Origin: Filosporella fistucella
Taxonomy: Eukaryota; Ascomycota; Leotiomycetes; Helotiales
DNA: 64,000 bases
NCBI GenBank assembly: GCA_030077755.1
Contig: JAQJZZ010000005.1
Location: 1,860,001-1,924,000 of the forward strand
Direction: 5' to 3'
Shown here: positions 12,187 to 24,267 of the stretch, piece by piece
Position numbering within the stretch: position 1 is the stretch's first letter
Layout of the letters: each line of letters begins with the position of its first letter
Position numbers and translations under genes: made by a program
The notes under the pieces: generated by a model
Told to the model about the DNA's origin: nothing
The model's database searches: none
The model's input: only the letters and a program-made list of their open reading frames with translations

Positions 12187-13505
12187 ATGATACCAATTCA
12201 TCGTCTTTTCACTCGTTTGAGACGCCAAAGTCGTCTGGTGCGCACACTCTGTCTCTTCGCCTTCGCCTTCTTCTGGCTCGGAACACTCATCTTCATCTCG
12301 CGTAACTTGAGAACTACCCCTGAAATAGGCAGCAGTATTAGGACAGGAGAACTTGAGGTCAAGATCTCAGAACGCATTTTCATAGCTGCTATCCACTGGA
12401 ATAATGAGAAGCTGCTTCGTGAGCAGTGGGTCCCTGCTCTGCTTGATCTGATTGAGCATTGTGATAAGGATAAAGTGTTTGTCTCTATCTATGAGAGTGG
12501 AAGTTGGGATGGCACAAAATTTGAGTTGAGGGAATTAAATAAGGAGCTCGAGAAGAGAGGGGTGCAGAGGAGAATTGAATTGGATAACAGGACGCATGCT
12601 GAAGAGGTGGAGAAGGTCCCTTTTGATAAAGGTGAGGGATGGATTAGAAGTCCTTTGGGTCAATTGGTAAAGAGACGGATTCCGTATTTGGCGAGAGCCA
12701 GGAATAAAGCTATGGAGCCATTGATAGAGTTGGCGAGTAGAGGGGACAGACCGAGACAGTTTGATAAAGTGTTGTGGTTGAATGATATTCTATTCACGGT
12801 ATGTTGTATCTGGGACATGGTACTTGGGGAATTTACTGATACCATTAGACCCATCAAATCCACGCTCTCCTTAACACAAATAACAACGTCTATTCAGCAG
12901 CCTGTGCACTCGATTTCCAGACTTCTCCCTACCTGTACGACACCTTCGCCACCCGCGATCAATCCGGACTCGCGTCGCTGTCCCTTTCCTGGCCATTCTT
13001 CACGTCATCCAAATCAATCAAAGCACTCAAGATCCTCTCTCCAATCCCAGTTCAATCTTGCTGGAATGGCGCCGTCGCCTTTCGTGCAGACCCATTCTAC
13101 CAAGATCCCCCTCTCCGTTTCCGCAGCATCCCCGATTCTCTGGCTACTCTGCACGTCGAAGCCTCGGAATGCTGTCTCATTCACGCAGATAATACTCAGA
13201 GTGCTATACATGGTGTGTATATCAATCCAAACGTGAGAGTTGGATATAACAGGGAGTCGTTTCAGAGGGTAAGAACAGAAAAATGGATTAGTTGGTGGCA
13301 GAAAATGAGGGGAGTATGGGTTAATAGATGGGTTTGGTGGGTGGGTGCTAGATATAGGGAGGCAAAAGAGAGGAAAGTGATGAAGAGGTTGAGGGATTGG
13401 GAAGATGGGAAGTGGAATGGTGGGGAAAAGAAAACAGAGGTGGGGAAGATATGTCTGGTAGATGAGATGCAGGTGCTGGACGGGAATGGGTGGGAGCATG
13501 TTTAA
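12187..13505 (+). CDS. CAP59/CMT1-family alpha-1,3-mannosyltransferase-like protein
   Basis: Two exons, 12187-12798 and 12849-13505, flank a 50-bp intron; the join reads NDILFT-THQIHALLNT in frame and gives 422 residues. Residues 20-38 form a signal anchor after a basic N-terminus (RRQSRLVR), so this is a type II Golgi membrane protein. The lumenal domain carries CAP59_mtransfer family landmarks: IAAIHWNNEKLLR, VSIYESGSWDGT, LWLNDI, SAACALDF, SCWNGAVAFRADPFY, SECCLIHADN and NPNVRVGY. In Cryptococcus the founding members act in capsule polysaccharide assembly. In ascomycetes the acceptor is not established and is presumably a wall glycan or glycoprotein. The C-terminus is rich in Trp, Arg and Lys. 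Length and motifs look intact. Confidence 0.9.
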
Positions 13506-15080
13506 TAACGTGCTCCCCTACATAATAAAATACTCTTTGTTGCTTTTGTGCTTATTGTGTCACTTCCGGGGATATTGTGAAAGAGTTGCAAAGTATAGCT
13601 ACTTGAAACAGTTGTCGAAAGGTGGAAGGGGTTTTAGCTTGATATTTTTGTAAGAAGTACTAGAATATTTTGCATTTTTCCTCCCAGCTCTTGGGCTCTT
13701 ATCGACAAGCTAGTCCCATACAAATATCCCTTCATCCACCATCATTTCGTCACCTCGATACATCTACTCTCTACAAGTACATCTACCCAATACATTTGCC
13801 AAATAAATCTACTCATACCATTCAAAATGGAGGCCAACCTTCCTTCCAAAAACCAGACATTAATCCACAGTCCTACCTAAGCTGTCTTTTCTTCTTTCGT
13901 CACCACGACCTAATCCCAAGAGGATAAATTGACTAAACGTTGAGGGATAATCCAATTACAGTAGCTTGAGGAAGCTGCGCCTATTACATATCATCCTTTT
14001 CTGGAAATGCTGGAGCAAGATGCCCTCGAAAAGGCAATATTAAGTTGCAAAATAAGTGCTGATCTATTCGAATCCCCGACTAGATATAAGTTTGAGACCA
14101 ACACCAAACATGCCGAACCTGACGGTTCGACTTCATCTCTTGGGCCCACTCCTTCGAGCCCTGCTCAGAAGTCGGCTTCCACGCATCCTATGGGTATACC
14201 TCTCGTGCCCAAGCCTCGAATCGGCCATCTTCCTATTTCTTCGTCCTCTTGTGGTGTGTATGATATTGCCGAATACACTGGTGCATCAGCCAGTGGAGTA
14301 GTTATCAGATTGGCGGCTAATGGAATGAGTGGTATCCATCTCACCAGTCGCAACAATCGAATCTGGCCACTCGGCAGAGTAGAATGCTTGAAATTTTCTG
14401 CACGAGGAGCTTGCTAGAAGAGAAGATTGTTCATGATGTTGTGATCTAAACTTGAAGTGCGTCTTAATATGGCGTATATGCTTGGGGATGATGAAATGAA
14501 TACTCCATTCTCTAAATGATAAATCAGGCAGGTGAAGCCGAACAGGTGATTTCGAGTCATGAGAGACAGCCAAAAGCAATATTAAACTAAATGTAAATCA
14601 CTTTATCGGGAGGGGCGGTGTGATATCGTACCCACGATGTAAATCAAAGAATTGATATCAAGGGAATTGCGATGAATCTTATCTTGAATTTCATCTGGCT
14701 ACCTGAAGCAATGGTGTGCATCTACACTTATATTTGAAAGCTTTCTGATGTTCCAAATTCAGGGGCTACTCGGCTAATGACCCCTATCTTTCCTAGCTGA
14801 AGGATCCCTGAGTTCCCCCGCAAACATATAGGTACGCTTAAGCCACGATCACTAAGATATGGCAACGTTACATTAATTGCAAACAAGCGCATTGAAACGC
14901 ATAAACCATCGGATACACGCCAGGACCAGATGAAAATGGGAAAGCTCAATTGTACAAAGACTCCGCTATCCCCGCAACGTTGGTCATCTAGTGGGGTCAA
15001 ATTTCACCCCACCTTTGGACAACGACATTACATTTCCATGCTGAACAGACCAAAGATATCTGCTGCCTGTCTCGAATGTT
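13506..15080. other. intergenic interval with one doubtful small reading frame
   Basis: About 1.6 kb between the mannosyltransferase and the beta-glucosidase. Apart from the doubtful frame at 13965-14417 (separate entry) I see no gene. Sequence between 14420 and 15080 is featureless. Confidence 0.35.
13965..14417 (+). CDS. doubtful small hypothetical protein
   Basis: An open frame follows an AG acceptor-like site (ACAGTAG at about 13960). It reads LEEAAPITYHPFLEMLEQDA and continues for about 150 codons with Ser/Pro-rich content, which looks more like coding sequence than its surroundings. A short upstream frame beginning with an ATG near 13826 (MEANLPSKNQ) could be a first exon, but I find no donor that joins the two in frame. 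It may be a real small gene with an unusual intron, a decayed gene or chance. The first ATG inside the frame is at 14007. No family is recognised. Confidence 0.28.
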   Translation, partial: LEEAAPITYHPFLEMLEQDALEKAILSCKISADLFESPTRYKFETNTKHAEPDGSTSSLGPTPSSPAQKSASTHPMGIPLVPKPRIGHLPISSSSCGVYDIAEYTGASASGVVIRLAANGMSGIHLTSRNNRIWPLGRVECLKFSARGAC

Positions 15081-15088
15081 TATATAAC
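15081..15088 (+). promoter_or_regulatory. possible TATA box of the GH3 gene
   Basis: TATATAAC lies 42 bp upstream of the first ATG of the beta-glucosidase gene, close enough to imply a very short leader. The element is plausible but not proven. Confidence 0.3.
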
Positions 15089-15122
15089 TACAAGTAGTAG
15101 AACGATATGAGAAATCTTTCAA

Positions 15123-18100
15123 ATGAGTGCCATGATGAAGATTTCGATTCTTTTCGTTCTGCTGCTACCGTTAGCGGCCCTCCATGTTCGCTGTGAACAA
15201 GCGGTACCTTCATCATTCTTCGAGTCTTCTTTTCCTCAATATCAAAAAGTGATTGGGACCTCAGATGATGCAAATGCAGAGAAAACCTCATTCATCGATA
15301 ATCTGGTAGCTAATATGAGCATACCTGAGCTGGGTATGAGACACCCCACTTGGTTGCATCTTGTATCCGGGACAATCTAGAGCCAAATTCGCTCAAGAGT
15401 CCCAATAACATGGAACATCTCTATTATGAATTAGTCGCTGATAGCGACAGTGACGCAATTACATCTTATGTACGGCTCTGAAATCATCGGCAAAGATTCA
15501 GAAAATAGCCTCTATGAATACGCTCTCAAGCCGGCGCAAGGGGCCGGAATAGGTATCCTACACGATCTGTATGCAACCAACAACACACAATACAACATTC
15601 TCCAATCCTTAAACGCCGAAAAGTCGCGTCTGAAGATTCCGTTCCTCCAATTCGGAGAATGTCTTCACGGCGTTGGTTCATTCAAACAATCAATGTTCCC
15701 GCAAAATATTGGGATGGCAGCAAGTTTTGATACCGATCTGGTGCACCTAGTTGGATCTGCTATTGGAAGTGAGGCGAGAAGTATTGGAATTCATGCTTGT
15801 TTGAGTCCTGTGCTAGATTTGGGTCTGGAACCAAGATGGGGAAGAGGTGGGTCAGGTGACCTCATTTGGGAAGAGTACCTAGGCTTGCTAACAGTAATGG
15901 ATAGTGCAAGAAGCATGGGGAGAAGACATGTTACTAACTAGTAAGATGGGCGTCGCAATGGCCTCCGGGATGTCGAAAAATGGATCGTGGCATAGAAGTG
16001 ACGCTGTCGTCCCAGTTGTGAAACGTAAATCTTCCCGCTCTATTGTTAAACCTGCATTTAACGATTCCCAGATTTCGCAGCGCATGGAAGTGGACAAGGT
16101 GGAATAAATGGTGCTCCTTCAATAATATTGGGTACAAGACAAGTAATGGAGAAGATGCTTCGTCCTTTCAAAGCTGTCATAGACTTAGGAGGAGCAAGAG
16201 GGGTAATGATGGCTTATTCAGAGCTTGATGCCATCCCATCGCATATCAATCCCATGTTCTACAAAGTGCTCGAAGATTGGGGCTTTGACGGTTTTGTTGT
16301 GGCTGATGATCATGGCATGATCATGCTCGAGGAGAGACATATGGTTGCAGATTCTCCTGCTTCTGCAATCATGCAGTGGTTTAATGCTGGTCAGAAAACT
16401 CGGGCTGTGTCTCATGCTTATGCTAACACGGCTTGTAGGAGGTATGGTTCAGTACTATGATTATCCCTTGGAGGTGTATCTTAATGCTACGGCGGACCTC
16501 ATTGCCAATGGATCAGTCGCATTCTCGACCCTCCAGTCACATGTTCGCAAAATTCTGGACGTCAAGCATGATTTGGGACTATTCAGAACACCCTACATAT
16601 CAGATGACATCAAACCTCATGCGCTGACGGAATCGCACATACCACTGACTTTAGAAGCAGCACAAAAAAGTATCGTCTTGCTTGAAAACAGGAAGTCGAC
16701 TCTGCCACTGGACCCAGCCACTCAAAACATCAATAAAATTGCCCTCATTGGACCATTTTCAGACACTTTGAACTATGCAAGTGACCTACACTCCCCTGAA
16801 TTATTTATGCTTACTGATCCCAACAGGGTGGCTACTCAGGTGCATTCGGAGCCTATCCAACCCCCAATTCCAGTACCATCCGACAAGCCATGCTCGAATA
16901 TCTTGCAGCAAATGCCTCAAAAGTAGAACTGGTTTCCAGTTGGGGAGTAAACGACTGGTACTATAACGCCCAACGCAATGTTCCAGGTTATCTTCTTTCA
17001 ACACCAAATGGAACAACTGGTGGGCTACTAGGTACATATTTCGCAGACACAAATTTCAAAGTCCCAATGAACCAGCATATCGAGACCCCAAATCGGGATT
17101 GGGGTCGATATCCACCACCTGGTCTTCCATCAAATAACTTCAGCGTCATCTGGGAAGGACTGCTTACTGTACCTGTCGATGGAAAAGTAGATGGCTGGAT
17201 CGGAGTCGCATTGAGTGCCAACACTACTGCAAGACTATTCATCGATGATATTCTCATTCAATACACCAAGCTGACCAGCACTGGTAATATACAATCGAAT
17301 ATCCCTGGTTTAGAGTTCACAAAGACAAATACGACTTCTCCTCCTGCTGGCGGTGCTTCCTTCACTTTCTTGAGGGGAAAGGTACATAAGATTCGACTAG
17401 AATATCAGGCGTATAAGTTGCATAAAGAAAATGAAAGCGTGAATGGAGTTAATGCTGTCGTGGAGTTGTTTTGGAATCTTGTTGATCGGCATGACTCAAT
17501 TGAAAAGGTACATCTCCATCCTCCAAACACACGAGACTCAAATTGACAAAAAAGGCTGTAAACATCGCTTCCACAGCAGATGTGATAGTCCTCACCGTGG
17601 GCGCAAACTGGAACTCCGATGGCGAAGGCGGAGACCGGTCCACTCTCACACTTTCCAAACCTCAAACCGAATTGGCTCACCAACTCCTCTCACTTAACAA
17701 ACCAACCATCTTAGTTCTCCAGGGTGGGCGTCCATTTGCCATCCCTGATCTGTATGAAAAGGCTTCAGCTGTACTCAGTACATTTTTCCCTGGGCAGTCA
17801 GGCGGCCAAGCAATTTCTGATGTTCTGTTTGGGAAAGTGAATCCAGGAGGAAGAGTCCCTGTGACAGTGCCGAGGGATGTGGGTACATTACCGGTATATT
17901 ACCATTATAAACAGACAGCGAGAAAGAGAGTATACTTGGATCAGAAATGGGAGCCCTGCTACAATTTTGGGTATGGACTATCATACACCACCTTCCAAGC
18001 AAGCGATCTTTCGGCAAGATCTGAAAGCCGAGACACGAAAGGAATTTTCGGTCAGGGGGATACCATCATTTTCGAAGTCAGAGTTGAGAACACAGGAGAT

Positions 18101-18373
18101 AGAGAAGGAAGTTATGTGGTACAAATTTACTTGCTACAAAGGACGTCGAGTGTTACGCAGAGTATGAAGCAATTAGTTGCTTTCCAGAGAGTGTATCTGG
18201 ACGCTGGAGAGAGAAGAAGAGTGGAGATGGAGTTAGAGGTTGACCGGTATTTGCCTGTTTTGAACAGAAACTGGGAATGGGAGCTGGAGAAGGGAGAGTA
18301 CGTGTTCGCTCTTCTGGAAAATGGAGGGTGGGATGCGGATTTGAGTGTAAATGTCACGATGAATTGTGCATAA
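15123..18373 (+). CDS. secreted GH3 beta-glucosidase with PA14 insert
   Basis: Seven exons (15123-15333, 15451-15846, 15905-16024, 16072-16389, 16439-16776, 16827-17507, 17555-18373) join in frame to about 960 residues. A signal peptide ends near residue 24 (LLLPLAALHVRC). The GH3 TIM barrel shows GIGILHDLY, FGECLHGV, LEPRWGR and DGFVVADDHGM (about residue 320), which holds the catalytic aspartate. The alpha/beta sandwich shows SIVLLEN and GPFSD. A PA14-like sugar-binding insert spans about 520-680 (GLLGTYFADTNF...RLFIDDILI). NPGGRVPVTVPRD and FGYGLSYTTF lead into a C-terminal Fn3-like domain. The enzyme should release glucose or another sugar from beta-linked oligosaccharides outside the cell. 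Intron five is GC-AG, and intron six ends in AAAAAAG. What looks like frameshifts is fully explained by introns. Confidence 0.93.
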
Positions 18374-18978
18374 TAGAGGGTTTCAAAATCAATAGCGAAA
18401 AAGAAGAAATTTTTTTTTCCTGATGCGAAGCAGTCGATATAAGTTCTGCAGGTGTTACCCACGGCAGTGCCAATTGGTACTCCGACTTTTATCCAAGAAG
18501 CATAAACCCCGCCGTGTCGACACGGGGGGAGACCATGTCAGGAAAGCGACGCTAGACTCGTGACATTATTTTGTTGACTCTGAAATTAAGGATATATTTT
18601 GCTCCTACCACGACTCGGTTAGTGGCGCTCATCCAAACAAGCATCTATTTGCATGTCCGATTTTAATTTCTTTCGTATAGGCTAAATTCTGTACTGATTT
18701 TACTCAAATCTCGTAGATTCCATGCGCTAGAGTGGCAGGGGAGACTTGTCTTACAGCATAGATCCTGCTTAAGATGACGGAGAATACAGGGACGCGACAG
18801 ATTAAATGAAAGATTATGCCCGAGCAGTGAAAGATCACACGCTTTCCCAACGAAGAGAATTGCCGTACAGAAATACGAATAGTGGAATGCAACGGTTGAT
18901 GATAAGAATAGCAATATTCGATTAAACATATGCAGCCAAATCAAGCAGAAGTCCATATACCATTGCACAAGCACAAAA
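18374..18978. other. gene-free spacer between convergent genes
   Basis: About 600 bp between the 3' ends of the GH3 gene (+) and the 2EXR gene (-). It holds a T-run near 18412 that may belong to the 3' end region. No gene is supported. Confidence 0.4.
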
Positions 18979-20031
18979 TCAAGACGAAGAAGGGACCCAC
19001 GTTTTCCAAACCCTCATGTCTCCAAGATTCTTCTGTATGTCCCAAAGTCCCTCCTTAAAATCTTCCATCCTTCTCCCTCTCCTCCTCACACTCTTCACCT
19101 CCACTTTTGGCACCTGAATTCCACTATCCTTCCATAACCTCACGAAGAACTCCTGGAGATTCTCAGCGATAGTTGCGGAATGGTCCTTTTCTCCCTCAGG
19201 TCGGAACCTGTACTTGCAGGGGGCGGGATGGAGAGAGACTTCGTGAGAATGGTAGTACAAATTATCGGCGAGGTAGAACTTTTCGTCGTCTGGGACAATG
19301 TAAATTTCCTTCACGGGTCGACTTTTGAGAGCATAAAGAGCGTATCGTAGATAATCCCAGCGACCTTGCGATCCAATCCATAGTTTGCGATCAAGTGCTA
19401 GGTATTGAAGATCTGCTAGCTCGAAGCTAGGACCTGTTGCTGTAAAGAAAGCTTGCAAATGCTGAGCCCGAAAGTCGGATCCGAGGTAGATGATATCTCG
19501 AGAAGGGCTGAAGTATATCTCTCGTGGAGGATGTGGCCATGCGAGAGGAGGGTTTCCTCTGACCTGGTAACCTGGTATGCCATGTGGATTGAGAGGGTGA
19601 TGAGCCCAAGGTAGATATATTTGACTTGGATCCGTATTTGAAACCGAGATACCGATTTTGATAGTTTTGTATATCCGAAGGCCCTCTCGTCTAGACTCTT
19701 GGTTGACATGTAGGATGACAGGCGGTTTATGGCGAGCGACGATGATTTTGACTGGTGTATAGGGGTTCGTGACATTGTCTCCCCAGGATCTAAGCTCGAT
19801 GACTCGTTGGTGAGGCGCTGCGAAAGACCATATGCGAAGCCTGAGTTCGATCGGAAGCTTTGAGAAGTAGTGAAAATGCTTGAGATGTGGTCCAAGATAA
19901 GCTGGCTCGGTTTCAAGTGGTAACCATCTTATACTCGCATGTGGAGTTGTGGTAGCTGAGTAATATCTAAGGTTAGGAGGCAGCAAAGGAGCTGGACCAG
20001 GCCCAGCAACGAACATGATCGGTGCTGCCAT
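18979..20031 (-). CDS. 2EXR domain protein
   Basis: A single exon of 350 residues. After a Pro/Ala-rich N-terminus of about 50 residues, FHYFSKLPIELRLRIWSFA (about residues 53-71) is the F-box-like 2EXR core. It is followed by QRVIEL and by the second conserved block, PPVILHVNQESRREGLRIY. The rest alternates short hydrophobic strands with SPSRDIIYLGSDF, which fits the family. 2EXR proteins are very numerous in filamentous ascomycetes, and their molecular role is not established; the F-box resemblance suggests protein-protein contact. The gene converges with the GH3 gene and looks intact. Confidence 0.85.
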   Translation of the reverse strand: MAAPIMFVAGPGPAPLLPPNLRYYSATTTPHASIRWLPLETEPAYLGPHLKHFHYFSKLPIELRLRIWSFAAPHQRVIELRSWGDNVTNPYTPVKIIVARHKPPVILHVNQESRREGLRIYKTIKIGISVSNTDPSQIYLPWAHHPLNPHGIPGYQVRGNPPLAWPHPPREIYFSPSRDIIYLGSDFRAQHLQAFFTATGPSFELADLQYLALDRKLWIGSQGRWDYLRYALYALKSRPVKEIYIVPDDEKFYLADNLYYHSHEVSLHPAPCKYRFRPEGEKDHSATIAENLQEFFVRLWKDSGIQVPKVEVKSVRRRGRRMEDFKEGLWDIQKNLGDMRVWKTWVPSSS

Positions 20032-20637
20032 GCCAGCTCTTGTTCAAAAACGTGTGATAAGATAGGATATAAAGAGTGACGGTCAGTAACTTTGACCAAA
20101 TTCAAGTGAAAACTCTCGAAAGTATTCCCAGCAACGAACAGATAGCAAATTATAAAGATTCCATCTTCTAATCATGTGCCCCTCGCCCGATGATAGTCTA
20201 TGCAGGCCTAAGACAACTTTGCCCAACGCCTCTGCATGTTCCATATCGGTACAACTGGTACAAGGCTGTATTCCCACGCCACTAAAAGGGCAAAGCAAAG
20301 CAAGTCTGCAAGGCCACCTCAAGGATCCACCTGGCCTTCACTCTTTACCCATGATCCGGCATCTCCCCCTTGTGGACCGCTTGGCCCTTTGCCCCCTCCG
20401 AAACCCGGGTATCTATGAGATGGGTTAGTTGGTGTGAATGTCGACAAAGCACGGTAACGAAATGGGCAAAATCAGCTTGTTCCCCACCACAAAACCCAAC
20501 CGTGCCCAATGATTTTGGCAGCCTCGTTTGCCTTGCGAGCCATCAACAGCATTGCGATAAGCAGCCCCAAAGCCTCAATTTTCAAGTCGAATCGTTATTG
20601 CTTGTTCAGGGAATTCAGGACGGGACCAGGAAGATAT
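20032..20637. other. divergent promoter region between 2EXR and FSH1 genes
   Basis: About 600 bp separating two divergently transcribed genes, so it should carry both promoters. No supported coding or RNA feature is visible. Confidence 0.4.
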
Positions 20638-21718
20638 ATGGCGAAGAAGTCGAATGGCGGAGCGCCTCCCGCAGAGGGTAACGGCTCAGCGCCAGGTCCG
20701 CGAAAGTTGAAGATTCTTATGCTTCATGGTTGGTTGCTTTCTAATCTGTATTCGCGTTTATCTTCTCTGCTGAGATCACCTTGTATCTTCTGAGTAGTCT
20801 GTCGCTTCTCTGTTGGGATTGCGAGATCTGCCATTTACATTCACCTCTGCCTAGCATCCCACTATCCGTTCCTATTCTCACTTCCTCCTCATACCTCCTC
20901 ATAACTAATATCACCCAGGATACACTCAATCAGGCCCTCTATTCCACGCCAAAACCCGTGCTCTCGAAAAGCTCCTGATCAAAGCTTTCCCTGCTACGCC
21001 CATCTCTCCCCTCCACAAATCCCACCCAGGCGGCATTCAGCTCTTCTACCCCACCGGCCCGCACCGTCTACGCCCAGCTGATATCCCAGGATATACACCT
21101 AAAGAATTAGATGGAGAGGAGACAGATTCATGGGGGTGGTGGATCAGAGAAGCCGGGAGCGGGCTATATGGGGGATTGAATGAGGGCTTGGGTGTGATTA
21201 GGACGACTATAATAGAGGCCGGAGGAATAGATGGAGTGATTGGATTCTCGCAGGGAGCAGCTGCTGCGGTGTTTGTTGCTTCTATGTTGGAACCTGGGAG
21301 GCAGAAGATATTTCAAGCCCTAGAAGGGAAGAGTCCGGATGCTTTCACTTTCCCAGAGAACTGGGCAGATGTGTTGGACATACAAGCTTCGAATGGACAT
21401 ACAGAAGGTCTCAAGTTTGCTGTTAGCTATAGTGGATTCTATGCCCCGCATGAGGCATATAAAGGATTCTACGAGCCGAAAGTGAAGACACCAGTCCTGA
21501 GCGTAGTAGGAAGTTTGGATAGTGTTGTGGAAGAGGAGCGGAGTGTAGGGTTGTCCGAGAGATGTGACGAGGAGACCAGAAAAATGGTTTACCACCCAGG
21601 AGGACATTTTGTGCCTATACACAAGGAGATGGCGGGCATGCTCATTGGCTTCATTAGAGAGGTTTGCATGGAGAAGACGGTAGAGGATTCAGTAGAGGAT
21701 ATGGACATGCCATTTTAG
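20638..21718 (+). CDS. FSH1-family serine hydrolase
   Basis: Two exons, 20638-20728 and 20919-21718, join as KILMLHG-YTQSGPLFHAKT and encode 296 residues. The family (FSH1/OVCA2) is an alpha/beta-hydrolase group of cytoplasmic esterases. LMLHGYTQSG is the oxyanion-side strand, GFSQGAAAA holds the nucleophile serine, GSLDSVV the probable acid, and PGGHFVP the histidine; the triad is therefore complete. An N-terminal Gly/Ala/Pro-rich stretch of about 20 residues is not conserved in the family. The substrate is unknown. Some fungal homologues act in polyketide release, but no biosynthetic genes are nearby and a housekeeping role is more likely. Confidence 0.92.
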
Positions 21719-21872
21719 TTGAGAGGAGTCCATTCACGAATCATAGAAGGTAGATTACATTGCACGGCGTTATGGATAGAATAGAGGTCATGGCAGGTGC
21801 ATAGATACCTAGAATCTAGCTAGTGTACAACGGTATCACGAAAAAAGAACTATTATGACATCCAGATACCAT

Positions 21873-23458
21873 CTAATGCGCCTTTGCAGTTTTTGATGCC
21901 TTTTCCTTTTGGGACTTCGGCTGGATCCTCGCCATCATTTCCTCCTTGGTGATCAAATGATCGATTCTCTCCAACAGACCCAACAAGCTCTTCATGTTCC
22001 CACTCCACTCATTCAATACATCATCAGCATCTCTTGGCTTGGCGAAGTTGACAATACGGGCAGGTCTATCAATCTTGGCGTACACAGTCTTGGCTGTTAC
22101 CAACTCGCTGATATATTTCTCAGTCTCATCCTCTGTCAAATCCAGCAATTGTGTCAGACGAGGCATCTGAATGCGAGTGTAGTATTTAGCAACGACGCGA
22201 ACGTTGTGCTCAATGACACGCTTGCGAAGATCCTCCCATCTTTGATTTGCCTTCTTGTCCGCCGATTGTCCGGGAGCAGAATCAAAGACATCGGTGCTGC
22301 AAAGATGTGGTCCAAATATCTTTGCAACCTCTGGCCATCTCATAAGCTCGTGGACGGTAAAGAGTTTCAGAAGTTGGGCATCGAGAGGTACTTGAGAGTT
22401 TCGGGTATCTTTGTGAACACGGTGGAGGAGGTCAGATTGTTCGTTATCGTAAGGGGCGAGGATGACATAGTAGATGATTCTTTGCAAGACCTAGACATAT
22501 TAGCTTGGTTCAAAATTGGCAGACAACAAACTCACAGATTGAAGCTTGTGGGGGTCTTCCTCAACAGCCTCAGTATCCAGAACCTGTCTGTAATGCTTGC
22601 AGGCATCCAGGTACTTGTCGTCATGCTTCGCCAAGATTATTTGTTGCTCATAATACCGTAGCTTCAGGTCTGTAACATCGTCCTCAATTGGTTCTGGAAT
22701 ATCCTCTCCCTTAGACCTCTTCTTCTCACGCTCCTGGAACTCCTTTGCAAGCTGTTCTTCCGATTTCTTTGGCTTTCTCGAGAGATATTTCGTGCTGATC
22801 TTCCGGCTCAAAATACCAGCTTGTGTCCAGTCGTCATTCTCTATGCAGAGAGCAACCTGCGCAAGGATGAACTCCGTCTTTTCTCTCCGTTCCATAGACC
22901 CAAAGGTCTCGACTTGGAGCTCACACAGTATTTCAGCTGCAGCCTTCAAATCTCCTTGTTCCTTCTTGATATTCGACAGAATTCGTGTAACACGAGCCCT
23001 CTCTACCTCGACAAATATCTTGCCTTCGGTAACTGTTCGTAATGTCTCGATCGTGCTTAATTTGACCTCTTGACTGGGTGCCGAATCCAAGAACTCCATC
23101 ACCACCTGCACCATCTTCGTAATAGCCTGCTTGAGCTGCCCATGCTTCTTAGAAAGTAGCAGAACCTGTTCATTCAACAAGCCCCAGTCCCCAGAATCCT
23201 TACTGATTGTGACAATGCCAACGAGGATTCGAGATGTTGATGCGAGATCTGAAGCCTGTCTTGTTTGTTTCTCCAGGGCAGTAAGCTTTTCGATTGCGCC
23301 TTGGACGTTTGACTATGCATGTCAGTATACTGTTGCGACCAGGCTGAAGTGGCAATGAGCTCATGGCATACCTGGGCAAGCTTCTCAGCTTCTGGAAGCT
23401 GCTTGTCAACCTCCTTGGAAAAGTCCTTGTCCGGCTTGAGGATTTGACCGTCCGACAT
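21873..23458 (-). CDS. RPN5: 26S proteasome regulatory subunit Rpn5
   Basis: Three exons (23458-23372, 23312-22536, 22490-21873) join in frame to about 493 residues, the normal length for Rpn5/PSMD12, a lid subunit of the 26S proteasome. The N-terminal two thirds is a helical-repeat solenoid (for example EVERARVTRILSNIKKEQGD and RREKTEFILAQVALCIENDD). The PCI domain occupies about residues 330-450, with YYTRIQMPRLTQLLDLTEDE as the winged-helix signature. The Lys-rich tail (SQKEKASKTAKAH) is typical. The gene converges with the FSH1 gene, 154 bp away. It is intact. Confidence 0.95.
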
Positions 23459-24267
23459 CTTGGGATATTTTGGAGATTTGATTATTGAGTGTGAGGTCTG
23501 GTATCTTAGCTTTAGCAAGAATGACACTCGAGTTGATGGACAAAATCGTTGGGGCGGGTATTGGGTTGGAGAGGCTGTTCAAAGTTCAGGTTGACAACTT
23601 GACGCGGCAACGATCGAGCTCCAGGCGGCTTGCGCGAAGTGAAACTTCGGTTGCCGTAGAACAGCCTCCAATACTGCAACAATTCAAAGACAACTTGGGG
23701 TCAGAACAATTGTGTGCACACCATTCCATTATAATTGCAGTCGATATGTGTATATCAAGTAGTTCCTTTTCCCACGGAGACATACTTCAGGCTATCATCG
23801 TAACTTCAATCTCCTCTCAATGCCCATTATTTGATTTGTAACGATGAAGCCTTGACTCAATGAAGCATATTGAAGTCATACATAGTGTCTACAAACGACA
23901 GGCTTCATCGATCTGTTATTGTACAGTTGAATCTTCATTCTGGAGGCATTTGTAACAGACTCCCGAAAAACCATCTATGTCTCCACCACGGCACAAATAG
24001 ATGGTAAGGCCTTCTCGAAGGATGTAGGACCATGCAGCTTCATTCGGAACTACATTATAAGCATTGGGAGTAATTCTCGTTATCGACTTCCTTCACTGTG
24101 TTATCCGATCTAACGACTAGATCCTTATGCATGGGAAAGATTCCGAGTAAACTAGTGAAATTTTCATACTTTCGACATTCTCGTGCGAGACAATTTGAGA
24201 TTTCCACAAGCTCGTACCGTTATGCATGTGAGCCACAAGTTTCTCTTCAGGGTTGTGCAAAACACTC
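23459..24267. other. Rpn5 upstream region / P450 3' flank
   Basis: About 800 bp. The proximal part is the Rpn5 promoter; the rest follows the P450 gene. Small frames on both strands lack coding character. Confidence 0.4.

Noticed and set aside
15339..17554. Apparent frameshifts and premature stops in the GH3 gene
   Set aside because: Each break disappears when a short intron is removed, and all seven exons keep the reading frame and family motifs.
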